A stretch of DNA of 64,000 bases, from positions 1,242,501 to 1,306,500 of the forward strand of contig NZ_CP072347.1 in assembly GCF_018127925.1 (NCBI RefSeq), read 5' to 3'. Source of the DNA: Prevotella melaninogenica. Its GTDB lineage: Bacteria; Bacteroidota; Bacteroidia; Bacteroidales; Bacteroidaceae. Each line of letters starts with the position of its first letter. The stretch's first letter is position 1. The notes below the pieces were generated by a model, which worked only from the letters and a program-made list of their open reading frames with translations, searched no databases and was not told the origin of the DNA. Of the stretch, positions 62,901 through 64,000 are shown in pieces. A program made the translations under genes and the position numbers.

Positions 62901-63703
62901 TCAAAATGTGTATCTTTGCATTAGCACGTACAACACCAGCAATCAGAGAGAGAAGCAACAAAACGTTGTGAATTGCTTCAAAATGTGTATCTTTGCATTA
63001 GCACGTACAACTTGAAAATGTTCAGAGGGGTTACACTCCCAGTTGTGAATTGCTTCAAAATGTGTATCTTTGCATTAGCACGTACAACTATCATATGCAC
63101 GTTGAGCAGCATCGTTGGGTTGTGAATTGCTTCAAAATGTGTATCTTTGCATTAGCACGTACAACTGCTGCTTCTCCTCAAACTCTTTGCGCTGCGTTGT
63201 GAATTGCTTCAAAATGTGTATCTTTGCATTAGCACGTACAACCACCAGTAGTTTCTTCAGCTGTTTTAATAGGTTGTGAATTGCTTCAAAATGTGTATCT
63301 TTGCATTAGCACGTACAACAAGCTATCACGAGTTGAGCGTTTACTCATGTTGTGAATTGCTTCAAAATGTGTATCTTTGCATTAGCACGTACAACATATA
63401 CTCACGTCGTAACTTAGTAGGAGTGGTTGTGAATTGCTTCAAAATGTGTATCTTTGCATTAGCACGTACAACGAAGCTATCACGAGTTGAGCGCTTACTC
63501 ATGTTGTGAATTGCTTCAAAATGTGTATCTTTGCATTAGCACGTACAACCGATTGACGAAACATAGCGTCAATAGTATCGTTGTGAATTGCTTCAAAATG
63601 TGTATCTTTGCATTAGCACGTACAACGGAGTTGAGCGGAAGTAACAAGACCATTTGGTTGTGAATTGCTTCAAAATGTGTATCTTTGCATTAGCACGTAC
63701 AAC
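59969..63703 (+). CRISPR. Type II-C-like CRISPR array: 49 repeats, 48 spacers
   Basis: Repeat length is 47 bases; it starts GTTGTGAATTGCTTC and ends TTAGCACGTACAAC. I located every repeat: the first is 59969-60015, with changes at positions 1 and 5; all others I compared, including the last (63657-63703), match the consensus. Spacers are 30 bases in 38 cases, 29 in nine and 31 in one. Long repeats with GTTGTG starts and ACAAC ends are typical of Bacteroidetes type II-C systems. Each repeat carries TTG (positions 2-4), 19 bases, then TATCTTTG (24-31), a Bacteroidetes promoter. The array converges with cas2 at the right. No tracrRNA anti-repeat was seen in the window. ORFs across the array are artefacts of the repeats. 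Confidence 0.98.
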
Positions 63704-63770
63704 TTAAAAGTTATATTTACCTGTATTACAGCAAGTAACAAGACTTTTGTACAAACAAAAAATGCAAAAC
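63704..63770. other. AT-rich segment between the array and the terminator
   Basis: Sixty-seven AT-rich bases adjoin the last perfect repeat on the cas2 side. Because the decayed repeats are at the other end, this is the best candidate for the leader-like site where new spacers enter. Confidence 0.4.
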
Positions 63771-63803
63771 AAAAGAGTCCTATCACAATGATGGGACTCT
63801 TTT
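63771..63803. terminator. Bidirectional terminator between the array and cas2
   Basis: AAAAGAGTCC (63771-63780) pairs with GGACTCTTTT (63794-63803) over a 13-base loop. It would end array transcripts on the plus strand and cas transcripts on the minus strand; the cas2 stop codon follows at once (63806-63804). Confidence 0.85.

Positions 63804-64000
<197 letters not shown>

Noticed and set aside
60668-63509. Several plus-strand ORFs with repeated MLQNVYLCIST and NCFKMCIFALARTT segments
   Set aside because: They are translations of the CRISPR repeats and spacers in two frames. The repeated peptides come from the 47-base repeat, and no ribosome-binding site or protein family fits.

Overview
The window looks like chromosomal DNA of an anaerobic Bacteroidales bacterium, most likely a Prevotella of the oral group. 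The DNA is AT-rich. Many genes are preceded by the Bacteroidetes -7 promoter box TAnnTTTG, often with TTG or TTTG 19-21 bases upstream. The gene families are typical of the group: DUF1573, HU-CCDC81/SPOR, PafA phosphatase, DUF3256, DUF4421, DUF4738, M56 peptidase with a TonB domain, GH92 and an Oar-like TonB receptor. The genus is inferred from family content, not from a search.

Layout. 1-2.1 kb: a partial surface lipoprotein (fimbrillin-like) with a small upstream gene and a long leader region holding a (TG)18 microsatellite, then a phytase-like esterase. 2.5-10.7 kb: housekeeping genes (manC, aspS, two winged-helix proteins, DUF1573, FHA, HU/SPOR envelope protein, rfbC, DUF4738 lipoprotein). 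11.3-17.5 kb: a tightly packed four-gene SMC/condensin defence operon of the Wadjet (JetABCD) kind. 17.6-20.6 kb: an operon of a uridine phosphorylase-like gene, an exonuclease III-like gene that lacks the catalytic Asp-His pair, and mnmE. 21-26.3 kb: asparaginase, then a sialic-acid module (nanM, transporter, nanA) preceded by an array of four palindromes, and a cupin. 26.4-35.2 kb: TonB receptor, rsmE, BFN/UVR protein, nucleoside transporter, small envelope genes, trmO. 35.2-46.3 kb: OPT transporter, orphan response regulator, PafA phosphatase, twin deoxynucleoside kinases, trxB plus a fused MsrB-MsrA, DUF1460, DUF4421. 46.3-59.9 kb: Gfo/Idh oxidoreductase, engB-uup, DKNYY protein, carbonic anhydrase, BlaR/BlaI-like pair, GH92 mannosidase, exported proteins and a PepSY membrane protein.

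59.9-64 kb: a type II-C-like CRISPR array of 49 repeats (47 bases) and 48 spacers (29-31 bases). It runs toward a convergent cas2 gene cut by the right edge; cas1 and cas9 are expected just beyond. Each repeat contains a good Bacteroidetes promoter. The left end is decaying, with a mutated first repeat and an even older eroded repeat before it. Several spacers are synonymous variants of one another or target one hairpin, so the array records repeated encounters with related targets.

Two intergenic repeat families run through the window. Family A is three tandem 22-bp palindromic units and occurs at six loci. Family B is a roughly 100-bp element with AACGCCCTTTT-like blocks and occurs at three loci. 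Both appear only between genes.
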